Part shown: piece after piece, positions 8,180-20,426 of the stretch
Numbering within the stretch: position 1 is the stretch's first letter
How the letters are laid out: each line of letters begins with the position of its first letter
The notes under the pieces: generated by a model
Seen by the model: the letters and a program-made list of their open reading frames with translations, nothing else
Database searches by the model: none
What the model was told of the DNA's origin: nothing
Translations under genes and position numbers: made by a program
NCBI GenBank assembly: GCA_966111775.1
Contig: CBHWBD010000004.1
Span: 4,194 to 68,193, forward strand
Direction of reading: 5' to 3'
Length of the DNA: 64,000 nt
Source: Pelomonas sp966111775
GTDB taxonomy: Bacteria > Pseudomonadota > Gammaproteobacteria > Burkholderiales > Burkholderiaceae_C

Positions 8180-8686
8180 TTAAGCGACGTTGCCGGCGCG
8201 GCGGGCTGCGCCCAGCGCCGTGACGATGCGGCGCACGCCGTCGGTGACGTGGGTGCAGCTCAGCGTCGCACCGCTGATGTTGGCGATGTCCTCGCCGATG
8301 CGCAGCGGCGCCGCGGCCGTCTTGCCGACGAACTGCCGGCGCCAGGCCGGCAGGCGGATCTCGCCACCGTGGCTTTCACGGTAGGCCAGGATCTCGACCT
8401 GCTTGACGCTGCCGTCGATGGCAATGCCGACGGCGTAGCTGATGAGTTCGACCTTGCCGATGACCTCGTCCAGCACGACGTAGCCGAGCACGGCGCCGCC
8501 CTTCCTGGCAACGCGCAGCCCGAGCGGCCGACCGCCGCCCTCGGGCGCCAGCGTCTGCGTGTCGAAGCGGTCGGCCTCGGGAAACATCAGCTGGGCCGCC
8601 TGCTCGGGGTTCAGATAGTTCACTGCGTAGGCGCCGGCCGGCGCGAGAGCGACGAGTGCGACTGGCACCAGGGTCAGCTTCATCAA
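8180..8686 (-). CDS. Exported FMN-binding protein (flavinylation target)
   Basis: 168 residues: a Sec-type signal (about residues 1-21, ending AYA), then an FMN_bind domain. The flavinylation motif is present near the C-terminus as NISGATLSCTHV, where Thr141 of SGAT would carry FMN through a phosphoester bond made by ApbE. Domains of this type (as in NqrC, RnfG and the NosR/PplA family) pass electrons one or two at a time outside the cytoplasmic membrane. Its start overlaps the porin stop and its stop lies 5 bases from apbE, so the three are clearly co-translated. It is a single-domain protein, so it depends on a separate membrane donor, presumably the b561-like protein two genes downstream. 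Confidence 0.9.
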   Translation of the reverse strand: MMKLTLVPVALVALAPAGAYAVNYLNPEQAAQLMFPEADRFDTQTLAPEGGGRPLGLRVARKGGAVLGYVVLDEVIGKVELISYAVGIAIDGSVKQVEILAYRESHGGEIRLPAWRRQFVGKTAAAPLRIGEDIANISGATLSCTHVTDGVRRIVTALGAARRAGNVA

Positions 8687-9975
8687 AAGCTCCAGCCGAC
8701 GCCGAGGTTGTAGCGGTTGGCGTCGGTCGCCTCGCGGAAGCGCTGGTAGTCGGCCTTGAAGACGACGTTGGGCGACAGCCTGAAATTGGCGCCGATGGTG
8801 CTGACGCGCTCGCTGCGGGCGGCGTCGGGCGTCAGGCCCGGGCCGAGGTCGGCATAGGACCTGGCGGTGTTGAAGCGCTCCCAGCGCACGAAGGGCAGCA
8901 GGGCGTAGTCGCCGCTGGACCAGAGCTTGTAGGCGCCCTGCACATAGAAGCCGTCGAAGCTCTTCGGGATCAGCGTGTCATTGCCAACCAGCGGCGTGTT
9001 CAGTGCCGCCGTGTTGCTGATGCTGCCGCGCGTGTAGACGGTGGAGAAGTCCCAGCGGCCGGGCGTCCAGCGCGCATGCACGCCCCACAGCGTGATGCGT
9101 GACTTGACGACCGCCTGGGCCTGCGAGCCTTGGCCGCTGAAGACCGAGCCGCCCAGCAGCAGGCCCGGGATGCCGCGCCAGTTGGCGGCGCCGAACATCG
9201 CCACGTCATGGCTCTTGGCCAGGGCCATCTCCTGGTGGATGCTGCCCAGCGGCGACTCGCGACCCTCGGTGGAGGTCGCGTCCCATTTGTTCAGGTCGAA
9301 GCTGGTCGTCAGGCCGCCTTGCAGCGTCAGGCCGTTGTCGAAGCTGCCGACCAGCTGGATGCCGCCTTCGCGCCAGGTGCTGGGGATGATGGCCGTCTCG
9401 ACGAAGTTGCGCTCCACGCCGTAGAAGGCCGTGGGCTCGTGGTTCTCGTTGAGCAGGCCGACGGGCATCAGGAAGAGGCCGGCCCGCAATGCCAGATTGG
9501 GGCTGATCTGGTGCTCGATATAGGCCTGCTCGACCTCGACCTCGCCGGGGTCGCTGGCCGAGGACACGGCGTGCTCGACCTCGAGCTCGGTGACGACCTT
9601 GGTCTTCTCGTCGAAGCGGTGCTGGTAGCCGAGCACGAAGCGGCGGATGTCGGCCTGGGCGTTCTGGCTGGCCTTGGTGGGCCGGTTGTAGTTGATCTCG
9701 CCATAGCTCGTCAGCACGGTGGCGGGCTCCGCGCGGGGCGCCTCGACTGCAGCAACCGGCGCGGCCACCGCAGCGGGCGCGGCAGCCGGAGGCGCCGGCT
9801 GGGCCGCGCGCTGCTGCTGCAGTTGCGCGAGCTGGGCCTTGACGGCGGCGAGCTCGGCGGCGAGCTGGTCCAGCTTGCGGGCTAGTTCGGCTTCGGTGGC
9901 GGTCTGGGCCTGGGCGCTGCCCAGGGCCAGGGCGAGAGCCGCGGCCAACAGGCTGCGGGCGGGGGATGTGGTCAT
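8683..9975 (-). CDS. Outer-membrane porin with N-terminal coiled coil
   Basis: 430 residues: signal peptide (cleavage after SAQA, about residue 23), a trimerising coiled coil (ELARKLDQLAAELAAVKAQL and following), an Ala/Pro linker (about 58-85), then a beta-barrel rich in alternating strands. It ends in WSF, the terminal aromatic expected of BAM substrates. The coiled coil plus barrel and FLMPVGLLNENHEPTAFYGV resemble the OprP/OprO phosphate-selective-porin superfamily. It sits between a di-haem cytochrome and a flavoprotein in a Fur-box operon, so the solute is more likely an iron chelate, an organic acid or a redox partner than phosphate. That point is inference. Confidence 0.8.
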   Translation of the reverse strand: MTTSPARSLLAAALALALGSAQAQTATEAELARKLDQLAAELAAVKAQLAQLQQQRAAQPAPPAAAPAAVAAPVAAVEAPRAEPATVLTSYGEINYNRPTKASQNAQADIRRFVLGYQHRFDEKTKVVTELEVEHAVSSASDPGEVEVEQAYIEHQISPNLALRAGLFLMPVGLLNENHEPTAFYGVERNFVETAIIPSTWREGGIQLVGSFDNGLTLQGGLTTSFDLNKWDATSTEGRESPLGSIHQEMALAKSHDVAMFGAANWRGIPGLLLGGSVFSGQGSQAQAVVKSRITLWGVHARWTPGRWDFSTVYTRGSISNTAALNTPLVGNDTLIPKSFDGFYVQGAYKLWSSGDYALLPFVRWERFNTARSYADLGPGLTPDAARSERVSTIGANFRLSPNVVFKADYQRFREATDANRYNLGVGWSF

Positions 9976-10012
9976 GAGGACTCCGGGACTTGTATTTCTG
10001 GGAGGCGGTGGC

Positions 10013-11215
10013 TCAGCGCGGCGCGTAGCCGTCGTTCAGCGCGCGCAGGAAGCTGACGACGTCGTCGATCTCGGCGTCGGTCAGCGCCGGTGCGTCGCCC
10101 GGTTTGCGGTTGTAGGGCACCTCGGTGGTGTTGACGTTGCCCGCATAGGCGGCCGGCAGGTCGTCGAACTTGCGCACGCTGCCGTCGGCATTGAGCGGGT
10201 ACCACTTTTCGGGGTTGGTGTCGCGCTGCACATAGAAGGTCAGCGCCTCCTTCAGCGTCGTGAAGCGGCCGTTGTGGAAGAAGACCTGGCGCCGGGCGAC
10301 GTTGCGCAGCGAGGGCACCTTGAAGGCGCCGCAGAGGTCGGTGCGGGCGGCCATGTCGGGGCGTTCGCACAGGCCGAGGTCGAAATAGGCCGGGTCGGCA
10401 TTGCGCGCGATCGCCGGGTTGCGCGGCACGCCGAGGTTGTCGTAGCTGAAGTCGGTGAACAGCGGGAAGCTGCCGTCGGCAGCTTTGGCGGAGGGGTGGC
10501 AGGCCTGGCAGTTGCCCTTGTTCGGGTTGTTGAACAGGGCCAGGCCGCGCAGCTCCTGCTCGCTCAGGCTCACCTTGCCGCGCAGGAACTCGTCGTACTT
10601 GCTGGAGAAGCTGCGGAAGTCGGCATCCTCCTTCTGGTACTGCGACAAGGCCAGCGTCATGCGGTCCATCGCGTCGGCGGGGCGGCTCAGGATGTCGGCG
10701 CCGAAGACCTGCTTGAACTCGTTGGCGTAGCTCGCACGCGCCAGCTTGGCCACGACGTCGGCAACGTCGGCATTGGCCATCTCGAAGGCGCTGACGAAGG
10801 GGGCGGCGGCCTGGGCCTGCAGCGACGCGGCGCGGCCATCCCAGAAGAAGCCGCCGGTGGGCGTGCCGTCGGCCGCGAAATGGAAGGCGCTGTTGAAGCT
10901 CAGGTAGTTGATCGACGGTGAGCTGCGCCGGCCCTGCTGGTCCAGCAGCGGCCCGCCAAGCTGAGTGGCCAGCGCATTGGTGGGCGAATGGGCCTGGCTG
11001 GCGTCGTGGCAGCTCGCGCAGGACTGGCGCCCGGAGGCGGACAGCGAGGCGTCGTTGAAGATCTTCTCGCCCAGCGCCGCCTGGGCCGACAGCGTGGCTT
11101 CTTCAGGGACGCTGGCCGTCGCCGCCGCATTGCCGCCTCCGCCGCCGCAGCCCGCCAGCCAGGCCGCTGCCGCCAGCAGGGCGAGCCTGCCCCTCCATGA
11201 TGTCCAGTTCAGCAT
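10013..11215 (-). CDS. Di-haem cytochrome c peroxidase/MauG-family lipoprotein
   Basis: 400 residues from the ATG at 11215. The N-terminus is a lipoprotein signal with lipobox LAGC (Cys23), followed by a glycine run, so the protein is anchored in a membrane facing the periplasm. Two c-type haem sites are seen: CASCH (66-70) and CQACH (236-240), spaced as in bacterial cytochrome c peroxidases and MauG/MbnH relatives. The GGFFWDGRA segment after the first haem and FNNPNKGNCQACH are also typical. Such proteins reduce peroxide or oxidise a protein or metal ligand. It is the first gene of the minus-strand operon and is preceded by a Fur box, which points to a role under iron limitation rather than plain peroxide defence. 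Confidence 0.88.
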   Translation of the reverse strand: MLNWTSWRGRLALLAAAAWLAGCGGGGGNAAATASVPEEATLSAQAALGEKIFNDASLSASGRQSCASCHDASQAHSPTNALATQLGGPLLDQQGRRSSPSINYLSFNSAFHFAADGTPTGGFFWDGRAASLQAQAAAPFVSAFEMANADVADVVAKLARASYANEFKQVFGADILSRPADAMDRMTLALSQYQKEDADFRSFSSKYDEFLRGKVSLSEQELRGLALFNNPNKGNCQACHPSAKAADGSFPLFTDFSYDNLGVPRNPAIARNADPAYFDLGLCERPDMAARTDLCGAFKVPSLRNVARRQVFFHNGRFTTLKEALTFYVQRDTNPEKWYPLNADGSVRKFDDLPAAYAGNVNTTEVPYNRKPGDAPALTDAEIDDVVSFLRALNDGYAPR

Positions 11216-11253
11216 GCCGCCACCGTCGAACCGTCGGCGCACGCCTTCGGATT

Positions 11254-11279
11254 GCTAATGAGAATAATTCGCAATTATA
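11254..11279 (-). promoter_or_regulatory. Fur box overlapping a TATAAT -10 element
   Basis: GCTAATGAGAATAATTCGC (11254-11272) matches 14 of the 19 positions of the classical Fur consensus and has the AATGAGAATAATT core seen in beta-proteobacterial Fur sites. On the minus strand a perfect TATAAT (11279 to 11274) immediately precedes it, so bound Fur would block initiation of the cytochrome-porin-FMN-ApbE-b561 operon, whose first ATG is at 11215. I see no good -35 box. Confidence 0.75.
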
Positions 11280-11395
11280 TTTCGATACGACTGTCGTCGA
11301 GCTGTCGAACTTGGGGGTGCAAGCGGCGCGGCGTCCTACGACGAGAGCCGCGCCACCGTCGCAAGGTAGAGAGACTGCAACTCCCGGAGACCGCC

Positions 11396-11716
11396 ATGCC
11401 CCGCGGTGACAAGTCGTCCTACACGGACAAGCAGAAACGCCAGGCCGAGCACATCGAGGAGGGCTATGAAGACCGCGGCGTGCCCAAGGACGAGGCCGAG
11501 CGCCGCGCCTGGGCGACGGTCAACAAGGAGACCGGCGGCGGCAAGAAGTCGGGCTCGGGCCGTGGCCGGCCGGAGAATCATGAGCCTTCGCGCAAAGGCG
11601 GGGTCCTGGGCGGTCAGGCCTCGGCCAACCGCACGGCCGCCGAGCGCTCAGCCTCGGCCAGGAAGGCGGCGGCCACGCGCAAGCGCAATGCCGAGGCCCG
11701 AGCCCAATCTCACTGA
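11396..11716 (+). CDS. Small highly charged protein of the 'plasmid stabilization' annotation group
   Basis: 106 residues from the ATG at 11396, with CGGAGA seven bases upstream. The N-terminal half (SSYTDKQKRQAEHIEEGYE and the following RGVPKDEAERRAWATVN) is a short helical motif seen in many small proteobacterial proteins labelled plasmid stabilization protein. The C-terminal half is Lys/Arg/Ala/Gly-rich and resembles a histone-like or KGG-type tail (KSGSGRGRPENHEPSRKGG). I know of no experimental function; nucleic-acid binding or a stress role would fit the composition. It is chromosomal by context, not part of a plasmid addiction pair: no partner toxin is adjacent. Its end overlaps the convergent kinase gene by 7 bases. 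Confidence 0.7.
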   Translation: MPRGDKSSYTDKQKRQAEHIEEGYEDRGVPKDEAERRAWATVNKETGGGKKSGSGRGRPENHEPSRKGGVLGGQASANRTAAERSASARKAAATRKRNAEARAQSH

Positions 11717-12903
11717 GCCGCCGGCAACCTCACCTCGAAGCGCGCGCCCGCACCGGGTTCACTCTTCACCGTCAGGCTGCCGCCATGGGCCTGCACGAAG
11801 TAGCGGCTGATGAAGAGACCCAGGCCCATGCCGGGTGAGCTGTGCGCATCGGCGCCGCGTTCGAACTGCTCGAAGATGCGCTGCTGCTCGGCGGCCGGGA
11901 TGCCCGGCCCTTGGTCCGTCACGGCCATCAGCGCCATGCCGTCGGGTGTGCGACCCACTTCCACCTGCACCGGCTTGCCACCGCCATAGCGCAGCGCATT
12001 GCTCAGCAGGTTGACGAGGACCTGGCCGATGCGGCTGTCGTCCCACTCACCGACGATGCCTTCGACCACCTCCACACGCAGGGGCACATCGCGATAGTGC
12101 ACGTCGAAATCGGCCACCACATGGCGGGCGAGTTCGCCGAGATCGGTGCGGCGCGGCTGGATGGACAGCTTGCCGTGCTGGATGCGCGAGATGTCCAGCA
12201 TGTCGTCGATGAGGCGGGTCATGCTGCGCAGCTGGCGATCGTCGCGCGCCACCATGGCCTGCAGGCGCTCGGGGCTGAACCAGTCCAGCTTGCCTTTGTT
12301 CAACTTCTCCTTGCGCATCACCACGTCCAGCGTCATCACGCTCAGCGGCGTGCGCAGCTCGTGCGAGACCATGGACATGAACTCATCCCGCATCGCCAGC
12401 GCGCGCTGCAGCTCGGCCTGGGTGTGCTGCAGCGTCGCCAGCAGACGTTCCTGCTCCGCGCGCGCGGCCTCCAGTTCCAGCAGCTGGCGGCGCAGCTCGC
12501 GGCTCTTCAGGTGCAGCTCGGTGAAGACGCGGACCTTGCTCTTGACCGCGTGGGCGTCCAGGGGCTTGTAGAGGAAGTCGACGGCGCCGTTCTCGTAGCC
12601 GCGGAAGGTGTAGGACTGCTCGCGGTCGGCCGCGCTGACGAAGACGATGGGCAGGTGCTGGGTGCGCGAGCTGCCGCGGATCAGCTCCGCCAGCTCGAAG
12701 CCCGACATGCCGGGCATCTGCACGTCCAGCAGGGCCATGGCGAATTCATGTTCGAGCAGCAGCGACAGCGCTTCGTCGCCGGACGTGGCCGTGTGAACTT
12801 CCAGGCGTTCGTCGCGCAGCAGGGCCTCCAGCGCCAGCAGGTTCTCGGGCAGGTCGTCGACGATGAGCAGCTTGGCGACGTCGGGGCGCGCGGTGGTGGT
12901 CAT
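11710..12903 (-). CDS. Response regulator-histidine kinase hybrid (REC-HisKA-HATPase)
   Basis: 397 residues, cytoplasmic. A receiver domain comes first (about 10-128; acidic pocket VDD, phospho-acceptor Asp60 in LLDVQMPG, KP at 113-114). It is followed by a coiled coil (about 135-172), a HisKA dimerisation domain with His181 in SMVSHELRTPL, and an ATPase domain with N-box NLLSNALRYG, DQGPGI and GMGLGLFIS. REC-first kinases of this kind receive a phosphate from an upstream kinase and gate their own output. Its start overlaps the CheB stop by 4 bases, making it the last gene of the CheR-CheB-hybrid-kinase operon. No DNA-binding output is present. Confidence 0.92.
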   Translation of the reverse strand: MTTTARPDVAKLLIVDDLPENLLALEALLRDERLEVHTATSGDEALSLLLEHEFAMALLDVQMPGMSGFELAELIRGSSRTQHLPIVFVSAADREQSYTFRGYENGAVDFLYKPLDAHAVKSKVRVFTELHLKSRELRRQLLELEAARAEQERLLATLQHTQAELQRALAMRDEFMSMVSHELRTPLSVMTLDVVMRKEKLNKGKLDWFSPERLQAMVARDDRQLRSMTRLIDDMLDISRIQHGKLSIQPRRTDLGELARHVVADFDVHYRDVPLRVEVVEGIVGEWDDSRIGQVLVNLLSNALRYGGGKPVQVEVGRTPDGMALMAVTDQGPGIPAAEQQRIFEQFERGADAHSSPGMGLGLFISRYFVQAHGGSLTVKSEPGAGARFEVRLPAAQ

Positions 12904-13496
12904 GCGCCGCCTCCGGCAGCGCCGAGGCGGAGCAACATGTGCTGGATGCCTTTCAAGGGAAGGATGTGGTCGGGTTGGCAGCGCGCGATGGCCGCCTCGG
13001 GCATGGTGGGCACGGCAGCATCTGCGGGCAGCTGCACGAGGGTGAGGCCGCCGCGGGCATGGATGGCGGCCATGCCTTCGGCGCCGTCCATGTTGGCGCC
13101 GGTCAGCAGCACGCCGGCCAGGGCCGGGCCGTAGGCGTCCGCGGCCGAGATCATCAGCACGTCGATGGAGGGCCGCGCGAAACCGACGGGCGGGTCGCTG
13201 CTGAAGGCGAAGCTGCGGTCGGACTCCAGCAGCAGGTGGTAGTCCGCGCTGGCGACATAGACCGTGCCGGGCTGGACGACCTCCTTGTCGGCAGGTTCGC
13301 GAACCGGCAGTGTCAGATGGCTGCCGAGCACGCTGTCGAGCTGGCTGCGGTGGCGCGGCAGCAGATGCAGCACCGCAACGATGGGCAAGGCATAGCTGGC
13401 GGGCAGCGGTGCAAGCAGGGCCAGCAGGGCCGAGACGCCGCCTGCCGAGGCGCCGACGACAACGAGTTCGATGTGGCGTGACGGGCTGTTCTTCAT
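12900..13496 (-). CDS. Stand-alone CheB-type methylesterase catalytic domain
   Basis: 198 residues from the ATG at 13496. It consists only of the CheB catalytic domain: Ser17 in VGASAGG, His44 in AVLHLLPR and Asp137 in TGANMDG correspond to the Ser-His-Asp triad. The N-terminal receiver domain that normally restrains CheB is absent. The family hydrolyses glutamyl methyl esters (or deamidates glutamine) on chemoreceptors. Here it is fused by overlap into an operon with CheR and two hybrid kinases and without CheA, CheW or CheY, so control must come from another protein. Similar CheB-like domains occur beside CheR in large kinase operons of Burkholderiales, for which the substrate is unclear to me. 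Confidence 0.9.
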   Translation of the reverse strand: MKNSPSRHIELVVVGASAGGVSALLALLAPLPASYALPIVAVLHLLPRHRSQLDSVLGSHLTLPVREPADKEVVQPGTVYVASADYHLLLESDRSFAFSSDPPVGFARPSIDVLMISAADAYGPALAGVLLTGANMDGAEGMAAIHARGGLTLVQLPADAAVPTMPEAAIARCQPDHILPLKGIQHMLLRLGAAGGGA

Positions 13497-14310
13497 CGCT
13501 TGCGAAAAAGGCGCTCGCGCAGGGCCACGGGCTCGAAGTCGGCGCCGCGGGCGCAGAAGTCCAGGCTCTCCTTGCTGCCGATGCCGAGGAAGCCGCGGTG
13601 GCACAGCGACTGCGAGAACAGGCCGATGGCGCGATCCTGCAGCTTGCGGTTGAAGTAGATCAGCACGTTGCGGCAGCAGATCAGGTGGGTCTCGGAGAAG
13701 ACGTTGTCGGTGGCCAGGCTGTGGTCGGCGAAGGTGACGTGGCGGCACAGCTCGCGGTCGAAGCGGGCAGCGTCGTAGGCGGCCGTGTAGTAGTTGGAGA
13801 AGCCGGCCGTGCCGCCGGCCGCCTGGTAGTTGCGCGTGTACTGCTGCAGCTCGCTGACGGGGAAGATGCCCTGGCGCGCGCGCTCCAGCGCGGCGGGGTT
13901 GATGTCGGTGGCGTAGATGAGGCTGCGCTCCAGCAGGCCTTCCTCCTGCAGCAGGATGGCCAGCGAATAGACCTCCTCTCCGCTGGCGCAACCGGCCACC
14001 CAGATCTTCAGCGACGGGTAGGTGTGCAGCACCGGCATCACATGCTGGCGCAGGGCCAGGAAGAACTCCGGCTCGCGGAACATCTCCGTGAAGGGGATGG
14101 TCAGCATCTCCAGCAGCTTGGCGAAGGCGGCGGCATCGCGCAGCACCAGGCCCTGCAGGGCCGAGACCGAATCGCACTTCAGCTGCTCCATGGCGTGCAG
14201 CACGCGGCGCTTCTGCGAGGCGCCCGAGTACTCGCGGAAGTCGTGGTTGTAGCGCGTGTAGATGGCCTCCATCAGCAGGCGCACCTCGATGTCGACGACG
14301 GAATGCGGCA

Positions 14311-14311
<1 letters not shown>
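13493..14311 (-). CDS. CheR-type protein-glutamate methyltransferase
   Basis: 272 residues from the ATG at 14311, which overlaps the hybrid-kinase stop. An N-terminal helical domain precedes the SAM-binding domain with WVAGCASGEEVYSLA (about residue 107) and ATDINPAAL. The later ICCRNVLIYF motif is the usual CheR hallmark. The insert between them (QQYTRNYQAAGGTAGFSNYY and following) looks like the version found in tether-independent CheRs rather than the pentapeptide-binding beta subdomain of enterobacterial CheR. That would separate it from the NWESF receptor at 5.3-7.0 kb. Expected reaction: S-adenosylmethionine-dependent methylation of glutamates on a receptor-like partner. Confidence 0.92.
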
Positions 14312-17766
<3,455 letters not shown>

Positions 17767-17857
17767 CGCTTGCCTTGGTGTCGTGAGCGTGCCCCCACTG
17801 GCCCTCACGCAAACCCAGCCACGACGCAAGACGCATGCCGAGCCGGTCGCGAACCGC

Positions 17858-17888
17858 GGGCGGTCTTCAGGTCAAGGGAAGACGGCCC
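17858..17888 (-). terminator. Hairpin downstream of the single-domain REC gene
   Basis: GGGCGGTCTTC (17858-17868) and GAAGACGGCCC (17878-17888) pair at 10 of 11 positions around a 9-base loop. It lies 57 bases beyond the stop of the REC gene and before the hybrid kinase start. No T-tract follows on the minus strand, so a terminator role is only possible; mRNA 3'-end protection is the alternative. Confidence 0.35.
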
Positions 17889-17944
17889 GAGGCGGGCCGG
17901 GCCGAGCGGTGGCGGCAGGGCAATCGGCAAAATTTGCCGTCAAC

Positions 17945-18313
17945 TCATCCACGCGGCGGGAAGAAACGTCTCAGTCTTTCTACCGACAGCGGCTTGCTCA
18001 GCACATGGTCGATGCCGGCCCGCATGGCCTCGTCATGGGCCTTGGCGCCGCTGCGTCCGGTCACGGCGATGAGGACGAGGTCGGCCCCGTAGCTCTCGCG
18101 CAGGCGCCTGGACAACTCCACGCCGTCCAGGTCGGGCAGGCCCAGATCGACCAGGGCGCAGACGGGCCGGTACTCGTCCACGGCGGTCACGGCGTCCTTG
18201 GCATTGGTGGCGAAGCGCACGCTGTAGCCGTCCTCCCGGAGCAGCTCGCTCAACGATTCGCAGGCGTCCAGGTCGTCGTCGACCAGTACTACCCGGATGT
18301 CCTCCATCGCCAT
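17945..18313 (-). CDS. Single-domain response regulator (REC only)
   Basis: 122 residues from the ATG at 18313, with GAGGAGAG upstream. A complete receiver fold: acidic pocket VDDD near the N-terminus, phospho-acceptor Asp56 in ALVDLGLPDLDG, the conserved Thr in AVTGRSG, and Lys in LSKPLS. There is no output domain, so it acts like CheY or Spo0F by protein contact or as a phosphate shuttle. It is encoded 178 bases upstream of the CHASE3-GAF hybrid kinase on the same strand, the likely phosphate source. A hairpin between them may separate the transcripts. Confidence 0.9.
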   Translation of the reverse strand: MAMEDIRVVLVDDDLDACESLSELLREDGYSVRFATNAKDAVTAVDEYRPVCALVDLGLPDLDGVELSRRLRESYGADLVLIAVTGRSGAKAHDEAMRAGIDHVLSKPLSVERLRRFFPPRG

Positions 18314-18434
18314 GACGCTCTCCTCTGGTCCCAGTGGCGGCGCTGCCTGAAACCGACCCGCCATTGGGTCGGCCGCCTGATCTGTAACGCCTTGATAGCC
18401 AGATTTAGCAAATGTGATGCCAGTGCCCGGGCGA

Positions 18435-20426
18435 TCAGGAAGGCAGGCAACCCAGGGCCGCGTCGACGACGGCTGAGGTCGTGATGCCGAAGTGTTGGGC
18501 CAGGGCGGCCGCCGGTGCGGATTCGCCGAAGCTGTCGATGCCGACGACGGCACCTTCCAGTCCGACGTATTGCCGCCAGCCGGGCGTCACGCCGGCCTCG
18601 ACGGCGACGCGCGGCACTGCAGGCGGCAGTACGGCGCGGCGCCAGGCGGCGTCCTGCTGCTCGAAGGTGAAGCAGGACGGCATGGAGACGACACGGGCGT
18701 TGACGTCTCGATTCGCCAGCGTCTTTTGCGCCTCGACGGCGAGGGCCAGTTCCGAGCCGGTGGCGATCAGCACGAGCTGCAGCGGCTTGTCGGGCGCCTC
18801 CTTCACCAGCACATAGCCGCCCTTCTCGATGGCGGCCAGGGTGTCGGCATTGCGCGCCTGGTGGGCCAGGTTCTGGCGCGACAGGATGAGGCAGGTGGGG
18901 GTGTGCAGATGGCGCACGGCGGTCTGCCAGGCGACTTCGGTCTCGACGGCGTCTCCTGGGCGCCAGACGTCGAGATTGGGCACCAGGCGCAGCGTGGCAA
19001 TCTGCTCCACGGGCTGGTGGGTGGGGCCGTCCTCGCCCAGGCCGATGGAGTCGTGGGTGAAGACGTAGATGGGGTTGATGCGCATCAGCGCCGCCATGCG
19101 GATGGCATTGCGGGCGTATTCCGAGAACATCAGGAAGGTGCCGGCGAAGGGGCGCAGGCCGCCGTGCAGGGTGAGGCCGGTCTGGATGGCCACCATGGCG
19201 AACTCGCGCACGCCGTAGTGCAGATAGTTGCCGCCGCCGGCCGCCTTGGTCACCGGGCGGCAACCCTTCCACTGCGTCAGATTGGACGGCGCCAGGTCGG
19301 CCGAGCCGCCCAGCAGTTCGGGCAGCAGGCCGGCCAGCGCCGTGAGGCTGTTCTGCGAGGCTTTGCGGGAAGCGATGGTCTCGCCGCGTTGGGCCGCGGC
19401 GGCGAGCAGGGCCGCGGCGCGGTCGTCGAAATCGGTCGGCAGCTCGCCGCGCAGGCGGCGCCGCAACTCCGCGGCGCGCGGATGGCGGGCGAGCGCTGCT
19501 TCCCACTCGCGCTGGGCGGCGGCGCCGCGCTCGCGGGCATCGAGCGCGCGGCGGGCGCCCTCGGGCACGACGAAGGGGGCGTGCGGCCAGGCCAGCGCCT
19601 CGCGCACGGCCTGCACTTCGGCGGCGCCGAGAGGCGCGCCGTGCACATCGTGGCCGCCGGCCTTGTTGGGCGAGCCGCGGCCGATCTGGGTGCGGGCGCA
19701 GATCAGCACCGGCCTGTCGGTGGAGGCAGTGGCCGTGCGCAGCGCGGTATCGATGGCGGCAGGGTCGTGGCCGTCCACGTTGCGGATGACGCGCCAGCCA
19801 TAGGCCTCGAAGCGGGCCGGCGTGTCGTCGCTGAACCAGCCCTGCACATCGCCGTCGATGGAGATGCCGTTGTCGTCGTAGATGACGACCAGCTTGTTCA
19901 AACCCCAGGTGCCGGCCAGCGAGCAGGCCTCGTGGGAGATGCCTTCCATCAGGCAGCCGTCGCCGCAGAAGGCGAAGGTGCGATGGTCGATCAACTGATG
20001 CTCGGGCGTGTTGAACTCGGCGGCGAACAGCTGTTCGGCGAGTGCCATGCCGACGGCATTGGCCAGGCCTTGGCCGAGCGGACCGGTCGTCGTCTCGACA
20101 CCGGGCGTCAGGCCGACTTCGGGGTGGCCGGGCGTCTTGCTGTGCAGCTGGCGGAAGTTGCGCAGCTCATCCACGGCCAAGTCGTAGCCGCTCAGGTGCA
20201 ACAGGCCATAGAGCAGCATGGAGCCGTGGCCGTTGGACAGCACGAAGCGGTCGCGGTTGGGCCATTGCGGGTCGGCCGGGTTGTGGCGCAGGTACTGGCT
20301 CCACAGCACGGCCGCGATGTCGGCCATGCCCATGGGCATGCCCGGGTGGCCGGAGTTGGCCTGCTGCACGGCGTCGACGGCGAGCAGGCGCAGGGCGTTG
20401 GCGGCGAGGGTGAGGTCGGCGGTCAT
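18435..20426 (-). CDS. tkt: Transketolase
   Basis: 663 residues, full length for the family. It transfers two-carbon ketol units between pentose and other sugar phosphates with thiamine diphosphate. Visible landmarks: the N-terminal NALRLLAVDAVQQANSGHPG with the catalytic-site HPG, the SNGHGSMLLYGLLHL loop, the ThDP/metal motif GDGCLMEGISHEA ending at YDDN, and the pyrimidine-binding region around TFLMFSEYARNAI. The gene overlaps tal by four bases (ATG inside the tal stop) and is the last member of the xylose gene run. It thus lets xylulose 5-phosphate made by XylAB enter central metabolism without relying on a remote housekeeping copy. A second tkt elsewhere is likely but cannot be seen. Confidence 0.96.
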   Translation of the reverse strand: MTADLTLAANALRLLAVDAVQQANSGHPGMPMGMADIAAVLWSQYLRHNPADPQWPNRDRFVLSNGHGSMLLYGLLHLSGYDLAVDELRNFRQLHSKTPGHPEVGLTPGVETTTGPLGQGLANAVGMALAEQLFAAEFNTPEHQLIDHRTFAFCGDGCLMEGISHEACSLAGTWGLNKLVVIYDDNGISIDGDVQGWFSDDTPARFEAYGWRVIRNVDGHDPAAIDTALRTATASTDRPVLICARTQIGRGSPNKAGGHDVHGAPLGAAEVQAVREALAWPHAPFVVPEGARRALDARERGAAAQREWEAALARHPRAAELRRRLRGELPTDFDDRAAALLAAAAQRGETIASRKASQNSLTALAGLLPELLGGSADLAPSNLTQWKGCRPVTKAAGGGNYLHYGVREFAMVAIQTGLTLHGGLRPFAGTFLMFSEYARNAIRMAALMRINPIYVFTHDSIGLGEDGPTHQPVEQIATLRLVPNLDVWRPGDAVETEVAWQTAVRHLHTPTCLILSRQNLAHQARNADTLAAIEKGGYVLVKEAPDKPLQLVLIATGSELALAVEAQKTLANRDVNARVVSMPSCFTFEQQDAAWRRAVLPPAVPRVAVEAGVTPGWRQYVGLEGAVVGIDSFGESAPAAALAQHFGITTSAVVDAALGCLPS

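Noticed and set aside
11396..11716. Evidence for a plasmid or addiction module from the 'plasmid stabilization' type gene
   Set aside because: No partner toxin, replication or partition genes are nearby, and the surrounding genes are chromosomal metabolism and signalling. The label is an annotation habit.
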